A stretch of 64,000 nucleotides of DNA from Kitasatospora sp. NBC_00374 (GTDB lineage: Bacteria; Actinomycetota; Actinomycetes; Streptomycetales; Streptomycetaceae), in NCBI RefSeq assembly GCF_041434935.1, contig NZ_CP107964.1:1054001-1118000 (forward strand), read 5' to 3'. Of the stretch, positions 17,528-25,753 are shown piece by piece. The first letter of the stretch is position 1. The number at the start of each line of letters is the position of its first letter. The notes beneath the pieces were generated by a model. That model ran no database searches. It saw nothing but the letters and a program-made list of their open reading frames with translations, and was not told where the DNA came from. Made by a program: the position numbers and the translations under genes.

Positions 17528-17687
17528 CCCCCTGGCCGACTGACACGACGTGGGCGGCGGGCCGGAACTGCCGCTGGTGCAGGCCGGCCGCCGAGCACAC
17601 CGCCCCCGACCGGCACTCACGCCGTCGACCACCGGGCGGCGACCGGCCGGCGAGCCTGACCGCCGGCGTCGAAGCCCTGGACGACCG

Positions 17688-19229
17688 TCAGGACGTCGCG
17701 CTGGTCGGCGCGCTCGCCGTGCCCGAGGCAGGCGTCGTCAGGCGCTCGACCACGATCTCCCGCTTGAGGATCTTGCCGGTCGCGCCCTTGGGGAGCCGGT
17801 CGGCGAACGTGACGATCCTGGGGTACTTGTAGGCGGCCACCCGCTCCCTGACGAAGTCGCGGATCTGGTCCGCCGTGGCCTGGCCGCCGTCCCGCAGGAC
17901 GACGACGGCCGCGACCTCCTCGCCGTGCAGGTCGTGGGGCACGCCGACGACCGCCGCCTCGGCCACGGCCGGGTGCTCGTACAGAACCTCCTCGATCTCC
18001 CGGGGGTAGACGTTGAACCCCCCGCGGATGACGAGGTCCTTCTTGCGGTCGACGATGAAGTAGAAGCCCTCCTCGTCGACGCGCGCGAGGTCGCCGCTGT
18101 GGAACCACCCGTCGTGGCACGCCTCCGCAGTCGCATCAGGGCGGTTCCAGTACCCCTTCATGACGTTCTCGCCACGGATCGCGATCTCGCCGACCTCGCC
18201 GGGCTCGACCGGAGTGCCGTCGGCGGACACCAGGGTCATCTCGACGCCGCGGACGGGCAGTCCGACCGACCCGGGCTTGCGAGGCCGGTCCGGGTGGTTG
18301 AACGAGGCCACCGGGGAGGTCTCGGACAGCCCGTACCCCTCCAGCACGATGACGTCGAAGTCCCGTTCGAACGCGTGCAGGATCTCGACCGGCAGGGCCG
18401 AACCGCCGGACACGGCCAGCCGCAGCCGGGAGAGGTCGGAGCCGCCGGGGATCCCGGCGTGGAGCAGCGCGGTGTACATGGTGGGCACACCGAGGAAGGC
18501 GGTGACCCGGTCCCGGTGCATGATCTCCAGTGCCCGGCGCGCGTCGAACCGCGGCAGCAGGGTCAGGGCCGCTCCCGCGGCGATCGCGGCGTTGAGGGCA
18601 CAGGTCTGTCCGAACGCGTGGAACAGCGGGAGCCCGCCGAAGAGCACGTCGTCCGGGCCGAGCGTCAGCAGCGTCTCGACCGCGGTGAGCGTGTTGCTGA
18701 TCAGATTGTGGTGCGTGAGCTCGGCGCCCTTCGGTGTGCCGGTCGTGCCCGAGGTGTAGAGGATCACCGCCGTGTCGCCCGCCTCCCGGTCGGTGACCCC
18801 GGGCGTCGGCGACGCGGCCCGCAGCGCGGCGTCGAACGCCGCCGAGCCCATGACCAGGCAGGCCGCCCCGGACTCCGCTGCGGCCCGCTCGGCCTCTTCG
18901 GCGGACGTCGGGCACGCCAGCACCGTTCGCGCACCGCAGTCGCGGAGCACGAACGCCACCTCCCGCGCCTTGAGCAGCGGATTGACCGGCACCACGACGG
19001 CGCCGGCCCGAAGGATGCCGTAGTACGCGATCGGGAAGGCGGTGATGTTGGGCATGACCAGGGCGACCCGGTCACCGGGCCGGACACCGTCGGCGCGCAG
19101 CAGCGTCGCCACGCGCGCGCTGGCGTCGTCCAGTTCCGCGTACGTCAGGACGGCCTCGGACTCGTACACGGCCACTCGGCCGCCGCCCTCGTGGGCGGCG
19201 TGCACCAGGAATGCGGCGAGGTTGGTCAT
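17688..19229 (-). CDS. Fatty-acid/carboxylate-CoA ligase (AMP-binding, FadD-like)
   Basis: A 513-residue acyl-CoA synthetase of the ANL superfamily. It shows the P-loop YTSGTTGTPKGAELTHHN, the A5-type YGLSETSP, HSGDLARVDEEG, DRKKDLVIRGGFNVYPREIE, and the catalytic Lys near the end in PKGATGKILKRE. It activates a carboxylate with ATP and CoA. The class suggests fatty or aryl acids; the chain length is not predictable. It is divergent from the AraC-type regulator at 19393 and next to a beta-keto-acid operon, so it may feed that pathway. The stop lies 160 bp from the small protein gene on the opposite strand. Confidence 0.9.
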   Translation of the reverse strand: MTNLAAFLVHAAHEGGGRVAVYESEAVLTYAELDDASARVATLLRADGVRPGDRVALVMPNITAFPIAYYGILRAGAVVVPVNPLLKAREVAFVLRDCGARTVLACPTSAEEAERAAAESGAACLVMGSAAFDAALRAASPTPGVTDREAGDTAVILYTSGTTGTPKGAELTHHNLISNTLTAVETLLTLGPDDVLFGGLPLFHAFGQTCALNAAIAAGAALTLLPRFDARRALEIMHRDRVTAFLGVPTMYTALLHAGIPGGSDLSRLRLAVSGGSALPVEILHAFERDFDVIVLEGYGLSETSPVASFNHPDRPRKPGSVGLPVRGVEMTLVSADGTPVEPGEVGEIAIRGENVMKGYWNRPDATAEACHDGWFHSGDLARVDEEGFYFIVDRKKDLVIRGGFNVYPREIEEVLYEHPAVAEAAVVGVPHDLHGEEVAAVVVLRDGGQATADQIRDFVRERVAAYKYPRIVTFADRLPKGATGKILKREIVVERLTTPASGTASAPTSATS

Positions 19230-19392
19230 GTCGTTGCCTCCTTGGGGCGGGACAGGTCAGGACTGCCGGTGCACCTGCGGTCGCCGTGCGGTCGCCCTGC
19301 GGTGCCGCAACGCTAGGGCGCGCGGCATCCGGATGCTTGACGTGGCGAGACAGCGTCCTTACCTTTCCGGGACAACGTTTGTGAGGTGAGCA

Positions 19393-20424
19393 ATGGGACC
19401 GCTTGTCCGCACTGCCGCGCTCAACGGCTACGTCGAGTTGAGTCGTTCGCTGGGCATCGACCCGCAGGCGCTGATGCGGCGCGAGGGACTGGACGCCGCC
19501 GGTCTCACCCATCAGGACCGGTGGATCTCCGGTGCGGCCGTGGTCCGGTTGCTGGAACTCTCGGCGGCCGAGTCCGGCACCGCGGACTTCGGGCTGCGCA
19601 TGTCGGAGCTGCGGCGCTTCGGCAGTCTCGGCCCCATCAGCCTCGTCCTCCGCGAGGAGCCGGACGTCCGCAGTGCGCTGGAACTGCTGCTGCGCCACGA
19701 GCACATGTACAACGAGGTGCTGCATGCCCGGCTCTCCGAGCGGGAGGGCCTGGCCACCCTGAAGGTGGGACTGGACCTGGGCGAGGCGCTGGAGGACCGG
19801 CAGGCCACCGAGCTGGCCGTCGGCGCCTTCCAGCTGGTGCTGCGCACCTTTCTGGGCCCCCGATGGCAGTCACTCTCCGTGCACTTCACTCACGGCGCCC
19901 CCGCGGACCTCACCACGCATGAGCGGGTCTTCGGCCCGGTGGTGGAATTCGGCCAGGAGTTCAACGGAATCGTCCTGTACGCCGGCGATCTCGACTCCCT
20001 GAACACCATGTCCGACCCGCTGCTCAGGAGCTACGCCCGGCAGTACTTCGAGGCCATCGCCGTCCCCCGGGACACCTCCGCCCTGGACCGGGTGCGGGAG
20101 CTCATCGAGATCCTGCTCCCGACCGGGCGGTGCTCGGTGGACCAGGTCGCCCGCAGCCTGGGCATGGACCGGCGCAGCGTCCACCGCCGCCTCGCGTACT
20201 CGGGCGAGACGTTCTCCGCACTTCTCAACACGACACGGACGCAGCTGGCCGAGCAGTTCGTCGCCAACCCGCGCCGCTCCCTCACGGAGATCTCCGATCT
20301 GCTGGGCTTCTCCGCACCCAGCGCCTTCTCCCGCTGGTTCCGGGAGCAGTTCGGATGCAGCCCCAGGGAGTGGCGCAGCCGGGCGACGACCGGCTCCGAC
20401 CCCACGCGGACCGACGCCCGCTGA
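19393..20424 (+). CDS. AraC-family transcriptional regulator
   Basis: A 343-residue regulator. An N-terminal AraC effector-binding domain of the OruR/ArcR-like kind (about residues 15-200) precedes the C-terminal double helix-turn-helix (VDQVARSLGMDRRSVHRRL and LTEISDLLGFSAPSAFSRWF, closing FGCSPREWR). The position between the divergent CoA ligase and the beta-keto-acid operon suggests it controls both. A shared element CYTACCTTT is found at about 19359 and 20550, upstream of this gene and of the downstream operon; it might be an activator-dependent -10 region (weak evidence). Confidence 0.9.
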   Translation: MGPLVRTAALNGYVELSRSLGIDPQALMRREGLDAAGLTHQDRWISGAAVVRLLELSAAESGTADFGLRMSELRRFGSLGPISLVLREEPDVRSALELLLRHEHMYNEVLHARLSEREGLATLKVGLDLGEALEDRQATELAVGAFQLVLRTFLGPRWQSLSVHFTHGAPADLTTHERVFGPVVEFGQEFNGIVLYAGDLDSLNTMSDPLLRSYARQYFEAIAVPRDTSALDRVRELIEILLPTGRCSVDQVARSLGMDRRSVHRRLAYSGETFSALLNTTRTQLAEQFVANPRRSLTEISDLLGFSAPSAFSRWFREQFGCSPREWRSRATTGSDPTRTDAR

Positions 20425-20616
20425 CGCGCTCTCCCCGGTGTCGGCGCCCCGCGGCAGAAGCCTTCGTCCGGCCGGCGCCGCGCCGGTCCGGGCGAGTCCC
20501 CAAACGGCAAGTTCCCTGTCCCGCTGGGTAAAGCGCGAGCCTCCGGCGACTCCTACCTTTGGGTTCACCGCAGCGGAGCGGCGTTGCGCGAACCCAACCG
20601 ACGAAGGAGACGGACC

Positions 20617-21675
20617 GTGCACTTCCACGACGACTCGCTCTATCCGGAGAACCAGGAGCCGTTGGTCATCCAGGCGGCGCCGTACGGACCCGAGTGGCTG
20701 CCCGGTGACGCCGAGGACCTTCCCCTCACCATGGAGGAGCACGTCCAGGCCGCCGTCGACTGCTACGACGCCGGCGCCACCGTGCTGCACATCCACGTGC
20801 GGGAGCTCGACGGCCACGGCTCCAAGCGGATGTCGATGTTCAACGAGCTGATCGGGCGGCTGCGCGAGGCCGTGCCGGACATGGTGCTGCAGATCGGCGG
20901 ATCGATCTCCTTCGCCCCCGAGGGCGAGGGCGACGAGGCGAAGTGGCTCAGCTACGACACCCGCCACCTGCTGGCCGATCTCGACCCCAGGCCCGACCAG
21001 GTGACGATCGCGATCAACACCAGCCAGATGAACATCGTCGAGATCATGACCGACGACGACCTGCAGGGCACCTCGATCGCGAAGCCGGCGACGTACAAGG
21101 CGTACCGCGACATGGTCGTCGAGGCCGGACCCGACTTCTACCTGGAGCACCTGAAGCGGCTCCAGGCGAACGGCATCCAGCCGCACTTCCAACTCGCCAC
21201 GCTGGCCCAGCTGGAGACCGTGGAACGGCTGATCAGGGCCGGGATGTACACGGGCCCGCTGATCCTGAACTACGTGGCGATCGGCGGCGGCTTCGCCGGC
21301 CGGCACCCTGCCGACCTGATCGAGTTCATCCGCCGCACGCCGGACGGCGCCGTCCTCACCATCGAGAGCTCGATGCGCGCCGTGGCGCCGATGAACGCGA
21401 TCGGGATCGCGCTCGGTGCTCACGTGCGGGTCGGCAACGAGGACAACCTGTGGGGCCGCAAGGGCGAGCGCATGACGTCGGTCGCACAGGTGGAGCAGAT
21501 GGTCAGGATTTCGGAGAGCCTCGGCCGCGACGTCGCGACCGGACTCGAGGCCAGGAGGATCTACCGGCTCGGCGAGTGCTACGCGGACGCCGACGAGACC
21601 CTCGCCCAGCTCGGCATGGTGCCGAACCGGCGTCCCGGCCAGCGCGGATTCATGCTGCGCAACCCCAAGGTCTGA
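20617..21675 (+). CDS. Beta-keto acid cleavage enzyme (BKACE, DUF849 family)
   Basis: A 352-residue TIM-barrel enzyme. BKACE proteins cleave a beta-keto acid with acetyl-CoA to give acetoacetate and a new acyl-CoA. Zn-binding His residues are visible in VLHIHVRE; other family signatures are TIAINTSQMN, HFQLATLAQLE and HVRVGNEDNLWGRKG. The GTG at 20617 has a strong GAAGGAGA site 6 nt upstream; the in-frame codon at 20584 lacks one. It is about 50-70 residues longer than many BKACEs. It leads an operon that also contains acetoacetyl-CoA synthetase, which would recycle the acetoacetate released. The keto acid is unknown. Confidence 0.9.
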   Translation: MHFHDDSLYPENQEPLVIQAAPYGPEWLPGDAEDLPLTMEEHVQAAVDCYDAGATVLHIHVRELDGHGSKRMSMFNELIGRLREAVPDMVLQIGGSISFAPEGEGDEAKWLSYDTRHLLADLDPRPDQVTIAINTSQMNIVEIMTDDDLQGTSIAKPATYKAYRDMVVEAGPDFYLEHLKRLQANGIQPHFQLATLAQLETVERLIRAGMYTGPLILNYVAIGGGFAGRHPADLIEFIRRTPDGAVLTIESSMRAVAPMNAIGIALGAHVRVGNEDNLWGRKGERMTSVAQVEQMVRISESLGRDVATGLEARRIYRLGECYADADETLAQLGMVPNRRPGQRGFMLRNPKV

Positions 21676-21763
21676 CCCCTCCCCCATGAACCGGCGGCGG
21701 GCGCGTGAGCACCGCCGTGCTCACGCGGCCACCGCCGCCCTTCGGACAGCAATGGAGTTCTCC

Positions 21764-22738
21764 GTGGCACACGCCATCCGCTTCCACGAGACCGGCGGCC
21801 CCGAGGTACTGCGCTGGGAGGAGGTCGCCGTCGGGGATCCCGGCCCCGGCGAGGTACGGATCCGCCACAGCGCGGTCGGGCTCAACTTCGCCGACACCTA
21901 CTTCCGCACCGGGCTCTACCCGGCTCCGCTCCCCGCCGGGCTCGGCGTCGAGGCGGCGGGCGTGATCGAGGCGGTCGGCGCGGGCGTGACCGACTTCGCC
22001 GAGGGCGACCGGGTGACCTACACCGGCAGCCCGCTCGGGGCCTACAGCACCGAACGGGTCATGCCCGCCGGCTCGCTGATCAAGCTGCCGGACGCGATCG
22101 ACTTCGAGACCGCCGCCGCGATGACCATGCGCGGCCTGACCTCCGCGTACCTGCTGCGCAGGATCCACCCGCTGAAGCCCGGCGACACGGTGCTGCTGCA
22201 CGCGGCGGCGGGCGGAGTCGGGCTCATCGTCTGCCAGTGGGCCAAGCTGCTGGGCCTCACGGTGATCGGCACCGTGTCCACCGAGGAGAAGGCGGCGCTC
22301 GCCCGCGGCCACGGCTGCGACCACATCGTGTACTACCGGCGGGAGGACGTGGCCCAGCGGGTGCGCGAGCTGACCGGCGGCGCCGGGGTGCCGGTGGTGT
22401 TCGACAGCGTCGGGGCGACCACCTACACCGGTTCGCTCGCCTCGCTGCGGCGGCGCGGCCTGCTGGTCTGCTTCGGCACCGCCTCCGGTCCCGTGCCGCC
22501 GATCGACGCCATGCAGCTGGCGATCCACGGATCGGTCTTCGTGACCCGCCCGGCGCTGGCCGACTACATCGCCGATCCGGCGGAGCGCGCCGAACTGGCC
22601 GGCGAGCTGTTCGGACATGTCGCCTCCGGGCGCATCAAGATCGAGATCAATCAGCGCTACTCCCTCCCGGACGCACCCGAGGCGCACCGGGACCTGGAGA
22701 GCGGCCGGACGACGGGATCCTCCGTCTTCGTCCTCTGA
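21764..22738 (+). CDS. NADPH:quinone oxidoreductase (zinc-free MDR family)
   Basis: A 324-residue member of the medium-chain reductase superfamily, very similar in pattern to E. coli Qor: FHETGGPEVL at the start, GLNFADTYFRTGLYP, and the nucleotide-binding HAAAGGVGLIVCQWAKLLG. No zinc-site cysteines are present. GGAG 6 nt before the GTG at 21764 picks this start over the ATG at 21752 and gives the normal family length. In this operon it may reduce an enone or quinone intermediate of the pathway, or protect against reactive products (inference). Confidence 0.88.
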   Translation: MAHAIRFHETGGPEVLRWEEVAVGDPGPGEVRIRHSAVGLNFADTYFRTGLYPAPLPAGLGVEAAGVIEAVGAGVTDFAEGDRVTYTGSPLGAYSTERVMPAGSLIKLPDAIDFETAAAMTMRGLTSAYLLRRIHPLKPGDTVLLHAAAGGVGLIVCQWAKLLGLTVIGTVSTEEKAALARGHGCDHIVYYRREDVAQRVRELTGGAGVPVVFDSVGATTYTGSLASLRRRGLLVCFGTASGPVPPIDAMQLAIHGSVFVTRPALADYIADPAERAELAGELFGHVASGRIKIEINQRYSLPDAPEAHRDLESGRTTGSSVFVL

Positions 22739-22808
22739 CCGTCCCGAGCGCACCGCTCAGCACCGCTGAGCAGCACGTGGACCACGAGCCTGCACAGGAG
22801 GTACCACC

Positions 22809-23723
22809 ATGAACCAGATCAGCACCCCGAGTGCGGCCGCGCCGGCCCTTGTCCGGCCGCAGGTCCGCCACTCGGTCAAGGCCGAGCCGCTGACCTGCAC
22901 CATCGGCGCCGAACTGTTCGGCGTGAGCCTCGCCGACGCCGCGCACGACGACGACCTGTTCGCCGAGATCCGGGAGCTGCTCCTCACGTACAAGGTGCTG
23001 TTCCTGCGGGGCCAGGACATCAGCCGCGCCGAGCACGTCGCGTTCGCCTCCCGGTTCGGCCCGCTGGAGGACCACCCGGTGGCCGGCGGCGACCCCGAGA
23101 ACCCCGGACTGGTCCGCATCTACAAGGACCTGGACAGCGCGCCCGAGCACTACGAGAACGCGCTGCACACCGACGGGACCTGGCGCGAGAACCCGTCCAT
23201 GGGTGCCGTGCTGCGCTGCGTGGAGTCTCCCCCGGTGGGCGGGGACACCGTCTGGGTCAACATGGCCGAGGCCTACCGCAGGCTGCCGGAGCACATCAGG
23301 ACGCAGATCCGGGATCTGCGGGCCCGGCACAGCATCGAGGCGTCGTTCGGCGCGGTGATGCCCGAGGAACAGCGCCACGCCCTCAAGGCCCGGTATCCGG
23401 ACGCGGAACACCCGGTGGTGCGGACCCACCCGGAGACCGGCGAGGAGGTCCTCTTCGTCAACAGCTTCACCACCCATTTCACCAACTACCACACGCCGCA
23501 GAACGTCCGCTTCGGCATCGACTACGCGCCCGGGGCGAGCAACCTGCTGACCTACCTGCTCAGCCAGGCCTCCGTGCCCGAGTACCAGGTCCGCTGGCGC
23601 TGGCAGCCGAACAGCTTCGCCATCTGGGACAACCGCTCCACGCAGCACTACGCCGTCCAGGACTACTGGCCGGCCGTCCGCAAGATGGAGCGCGCCGGAA
23701 TCGTCGGAGACCGGCCCTTCTAG
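22809..23723 (+). CDS. TauD/TfdA-family 2-oxoglutarate-dependent dioxygenase
   Basis: A 304-residue Fe(II)/2-oxoglutarate oxygenase. The metal-binding HxD is HTDGTW at about residue 120, the distal His is in STQHYAVQDY, and a 2-oxoglutarate-binding Arg follows near the C-terminus. Relatives hydroxylate taurine, phenoxyacetates, gamma-butyrobetaine and similar acids. The ATG is preceded by an ideal AGGAGGT. In an operon with BKACE, acetoacetyl-CoA synthetase and an MFS carrier it would start degradation by hydroxylating the imported substrate; the substrate is unknown. Confidence 0.9.
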   Translation: MNQISTPSAAAPALVRPQVRHSVKAEPLTCTIGAELFGVSLADAAHDDDLFAEIRELLLTYKVLFLRGQDISRAEHVAFASRFGPLEDHPVAGGDPENPGLVRIYKDLDSAPEHYENALHTDGTWRENPSMGAVLRCVESPPVGGDTVWVNMAEAYRRLPEHIRTQIRDLRARHSIEASFGAVMPEEQRHALKARYPDAEHPVVRTHPETGEEVLFVNSFTTHFTNYHTPQNVRFGIDYAPGASNLLTYLLSQASVPEYQVRWRWQPNSFAIWDNRSTQHYAVQDYWPAVRKMERAGIVGDRPF

Positions 23724-23772
23724 GAGACCGGCCCTTCTCACAGACAGACCAGGATCAGAAGAGGTGGTACCG

Positions 23773-25110
23773 ATGGGTCTTCCCGCCACTGCGGATCCGG
23801 CGCCCGGGGTCGACACCCCCGCACCGGCCGTCTCCCGGCGCTACGCCTGGATCGTTTTCGCCCTGAGTTTCGGACTACTGCTCTCCGACTACATGTCGCG
23901 GCAGGTGCTCAACGCGGTCTTTCCGCTCCTGAAGGCCGAGTGGGGTCTCACCGACGCGAAGCTGGGCTCGCTCAGCGGCGTCGTGGCGCTGGCGGTCGGC
24001 CTCCTGACCTTCCCGACGTCGTTCCTGGCGGACCGCTGGGGCCGGGTGCGCAGCCTGGTGGCCGCCGCGGTGATGTGGAGCCTGGCCACGCTGGCCTGCG
24101 CGGTGGCGGCCGGCTACGGGCAGATGTTCCTCGGCCGGCTCTTCGTCGGCATCGGTGAAGCCGCGTACGGCAGCGTCGGCATCGCGGTCGTCCTCAGTGT
24201 CTTCCCGGCCCGGCTTCGGGCCACGCTCTCCGGAGCGTTCATCGCCGGCGGAGCGTTCGGCTCGGTCCTGGGTGTGGCGCTCGGCGGCGCCGTCGCGCAG
24301 CAGCTGGGCTGGCGCTGGGCGTTCGGCGTGATGGGGGTCTTCGGGCTCGTCCTGGCGGCGGTCTTCGCCGTGGTGGTCACCGAGCGGCGACTCGACCCGC
24401 GGAGGGACTCCGCCGAGCGCCGGGGGAAGCGTGCCGAGGTCCCGCTGCGCTCTCTCCTGCCCCAGCTCTTCTCCTCGGTCTCGGTGGTCAGCGCCTACGT
24501 CGGCAGCGGCCTCCAACTGTTCGTCCCCGGCGCCCTGTTGGCCTGGTTGCCCAGCTTCTTCAACCGCTATTACCACATGCCCACCGCCAAGGCGGGCGTC
24601 ACCGCCGGCCTGTTCGCGCTCCTCATCGGGGCCGGCATGATCCTCGGCGGTGTCGTCGCCGACCGCATCGGCCGGACGCTCCAGGTCCGCAAGTGGAACG
24701 CGGCCGTCGTCTGCAGCCTCCTTGCCCTCGTCCTGCTGACGGCGGCCTTCCGCGCACCGACCGGTACGGCACAGATCCTCCTGCTGGCGGCGGGGGCCCT
24801 GGTGTCGGGAGCCACGGCCGGTCCGGCCGCCGCGATGGTGGCCAACCTGACCCCCGGAGCCATCTCCGGTACGGCCTTCGGCACCCTCACTCTGGCCAAC
24901 AGCCTGCTCGGGCTCGCCCCCGGATCCGCGGTGACCGGCATGGTCGCCGACCACCTCGGACTGCTCGGCGCGCTGCGGCTGATGCCGCTGGTCGCGGTGG
25001 TCGCCGCGCTGGCCTTCGTGGTCGGGCGCCGGCACTACGACCGCGACATCACCCGGCTGACCACGCTCGCCGCGCGCCCGGCCGGCCAGGCGGCGGAGGC
25101 GACCGCGTGA
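23773..25110 (+). CDS. Major facilitator superfamily transporter
   Basis: A 445-residue protein with 12 predicted membrane helices. The MFS loop-2/3 signature is ADRWGRVRS after the second helix, with a second copy-like VADRIGRT in the C-terminal half. The ATG at 23773 follows AGAGG at 8 nt; a GTG at 23764 overlaps that site and is less likely. It is likely the importer of the operon's substrate. It overlaps the hydrolase gene by 4 bp (GTGA). Confidence 0.9.
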   Translation: MGLPATADPAPGVDTPAPAVSRRYAWIVFALSFGLLLSDYMSRQVLNAVFPLLKAEWGLTDAKLGSLSGVVALAVGLLTFPTSFLADRWGRVRSLVAAAVMWSLATLACAVAAGYGQMFLGRLFVGIGEAAYGSVGIAVVLSVFPARLRATLSGAFIAGGAFGSVLGVALGGAVAQQLGWRWAFGVMGVFGLVLAAVFAVVVTERRLDPRRDSAERRGKRAEVPLRSLLPQLFSSVSVVSAYVGSGLQLFVPGALLAWLPSFFNRYYHMPTAKAGVTAGLFALLIGAGMILGGVVADRIGRTLQVRKWNAAVVCSLLALVLLTAAFRAPTGTAQILLLAAGALVSGATAGPAAAMVANLTPGAISGTAFGTLTLANSLLGLAPGSAVTGMVADHLGLLGALRLMPLVAVVAALAFVVGRRHYDRDITRLTTLAARPAGQAAEATA

Positions 25111-25709
25111 GCGAGCGAAGCGAACGAGTCATCGGAGGGCGCACCGAGGCCACGATCGTCGTCGTACCGGGCCTTCGCGACCACGTCCCCGGCCACTGGC
25201 AGACCATCCTGGCCGAACGGCTCACCGCCGCCGGGCGCACGGTGCACACCGTCGCACCGCTGGCGGAGAACCAGCTCAGGCGTGCGGCGAGGGGCGCAGC
25301 CCTGGAGGCGGTGGTCGCGGCGGTCCCCGGCCCCGTGGTGCTGGTCGCCCACAGCGCCGGGGTGATGACCACCGTGCACTGGGCGCGCAGCAGCACCCGC
25401 CCGGTCCTGGGCGCACTGCTGGCGACCCCGCCGGACTTCGACACACCGCTGCCGGAGGGCTACCCGCCCCCCGACGTGCTCAGCCGCAACGGCTGGACGC
25501 CCGTCCCGCGGACCGCCCTGCCGTTCCCCAGCATCGTCGCGGCGAGCAGCAACGACCCGCTGGGCAGCGAGGTGCGGGTCGCCCGGCTCGCCGAGCACTG
25601 GGGCAGCCGCCTCGTCCGGCTCGGCGAGGTCGGGCATCTCAACCCCGGCTCGGGCTACGGCCCGTGGCCGCAGGCCGAGGATCTCGTTCGCGAGCTCGAA
25701 CAGGGCTGA
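25107..25709 (+). CDS. RBBP9/YdeN-like alpha/beta hydrolase
   Basis: A 200-residue serine hydrolase. The nucleophile elbow is VAHSAG (about residue 80), with the acid in SSNDPLG and the His in GEVGHLNPGSG, as in the RBBP9/YdeN family. Its GTG overlaps the MFS stop. The first residues, SERSERVIGG, are encoded by the GAGCGAAGCGAAC repeat also found at 8030-8066. This suggests the repeat was captured as the start of the gene, the native fold beginning at about residue 15. Its reaction is unknown; ester or thioester cleavage in the operon's pathway is possible. Confidence 0.8.
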   Translation: MSERSERVIGGRTEATIVVVPGLRDHVPGHWQTILAERLTAAGRTVHTVAPLAENQLRRAARGAALEAVVAAVPGPVVLVAHSAGVMTTVHWARSSTRPVLGALLATPPDFDTPLPEGYPPPDVLSRNGWTPVPRTALPFPSIVAASSNDPLGSEVRVARLAEHWGSRLVRLGEVGHLNPGSGYGPWPQAEDLVRELEQG

Positions 25710-25753
25710 CGCCCCACGGCTGCCAACCCCATCCACATCTCCAGGGAGCGACG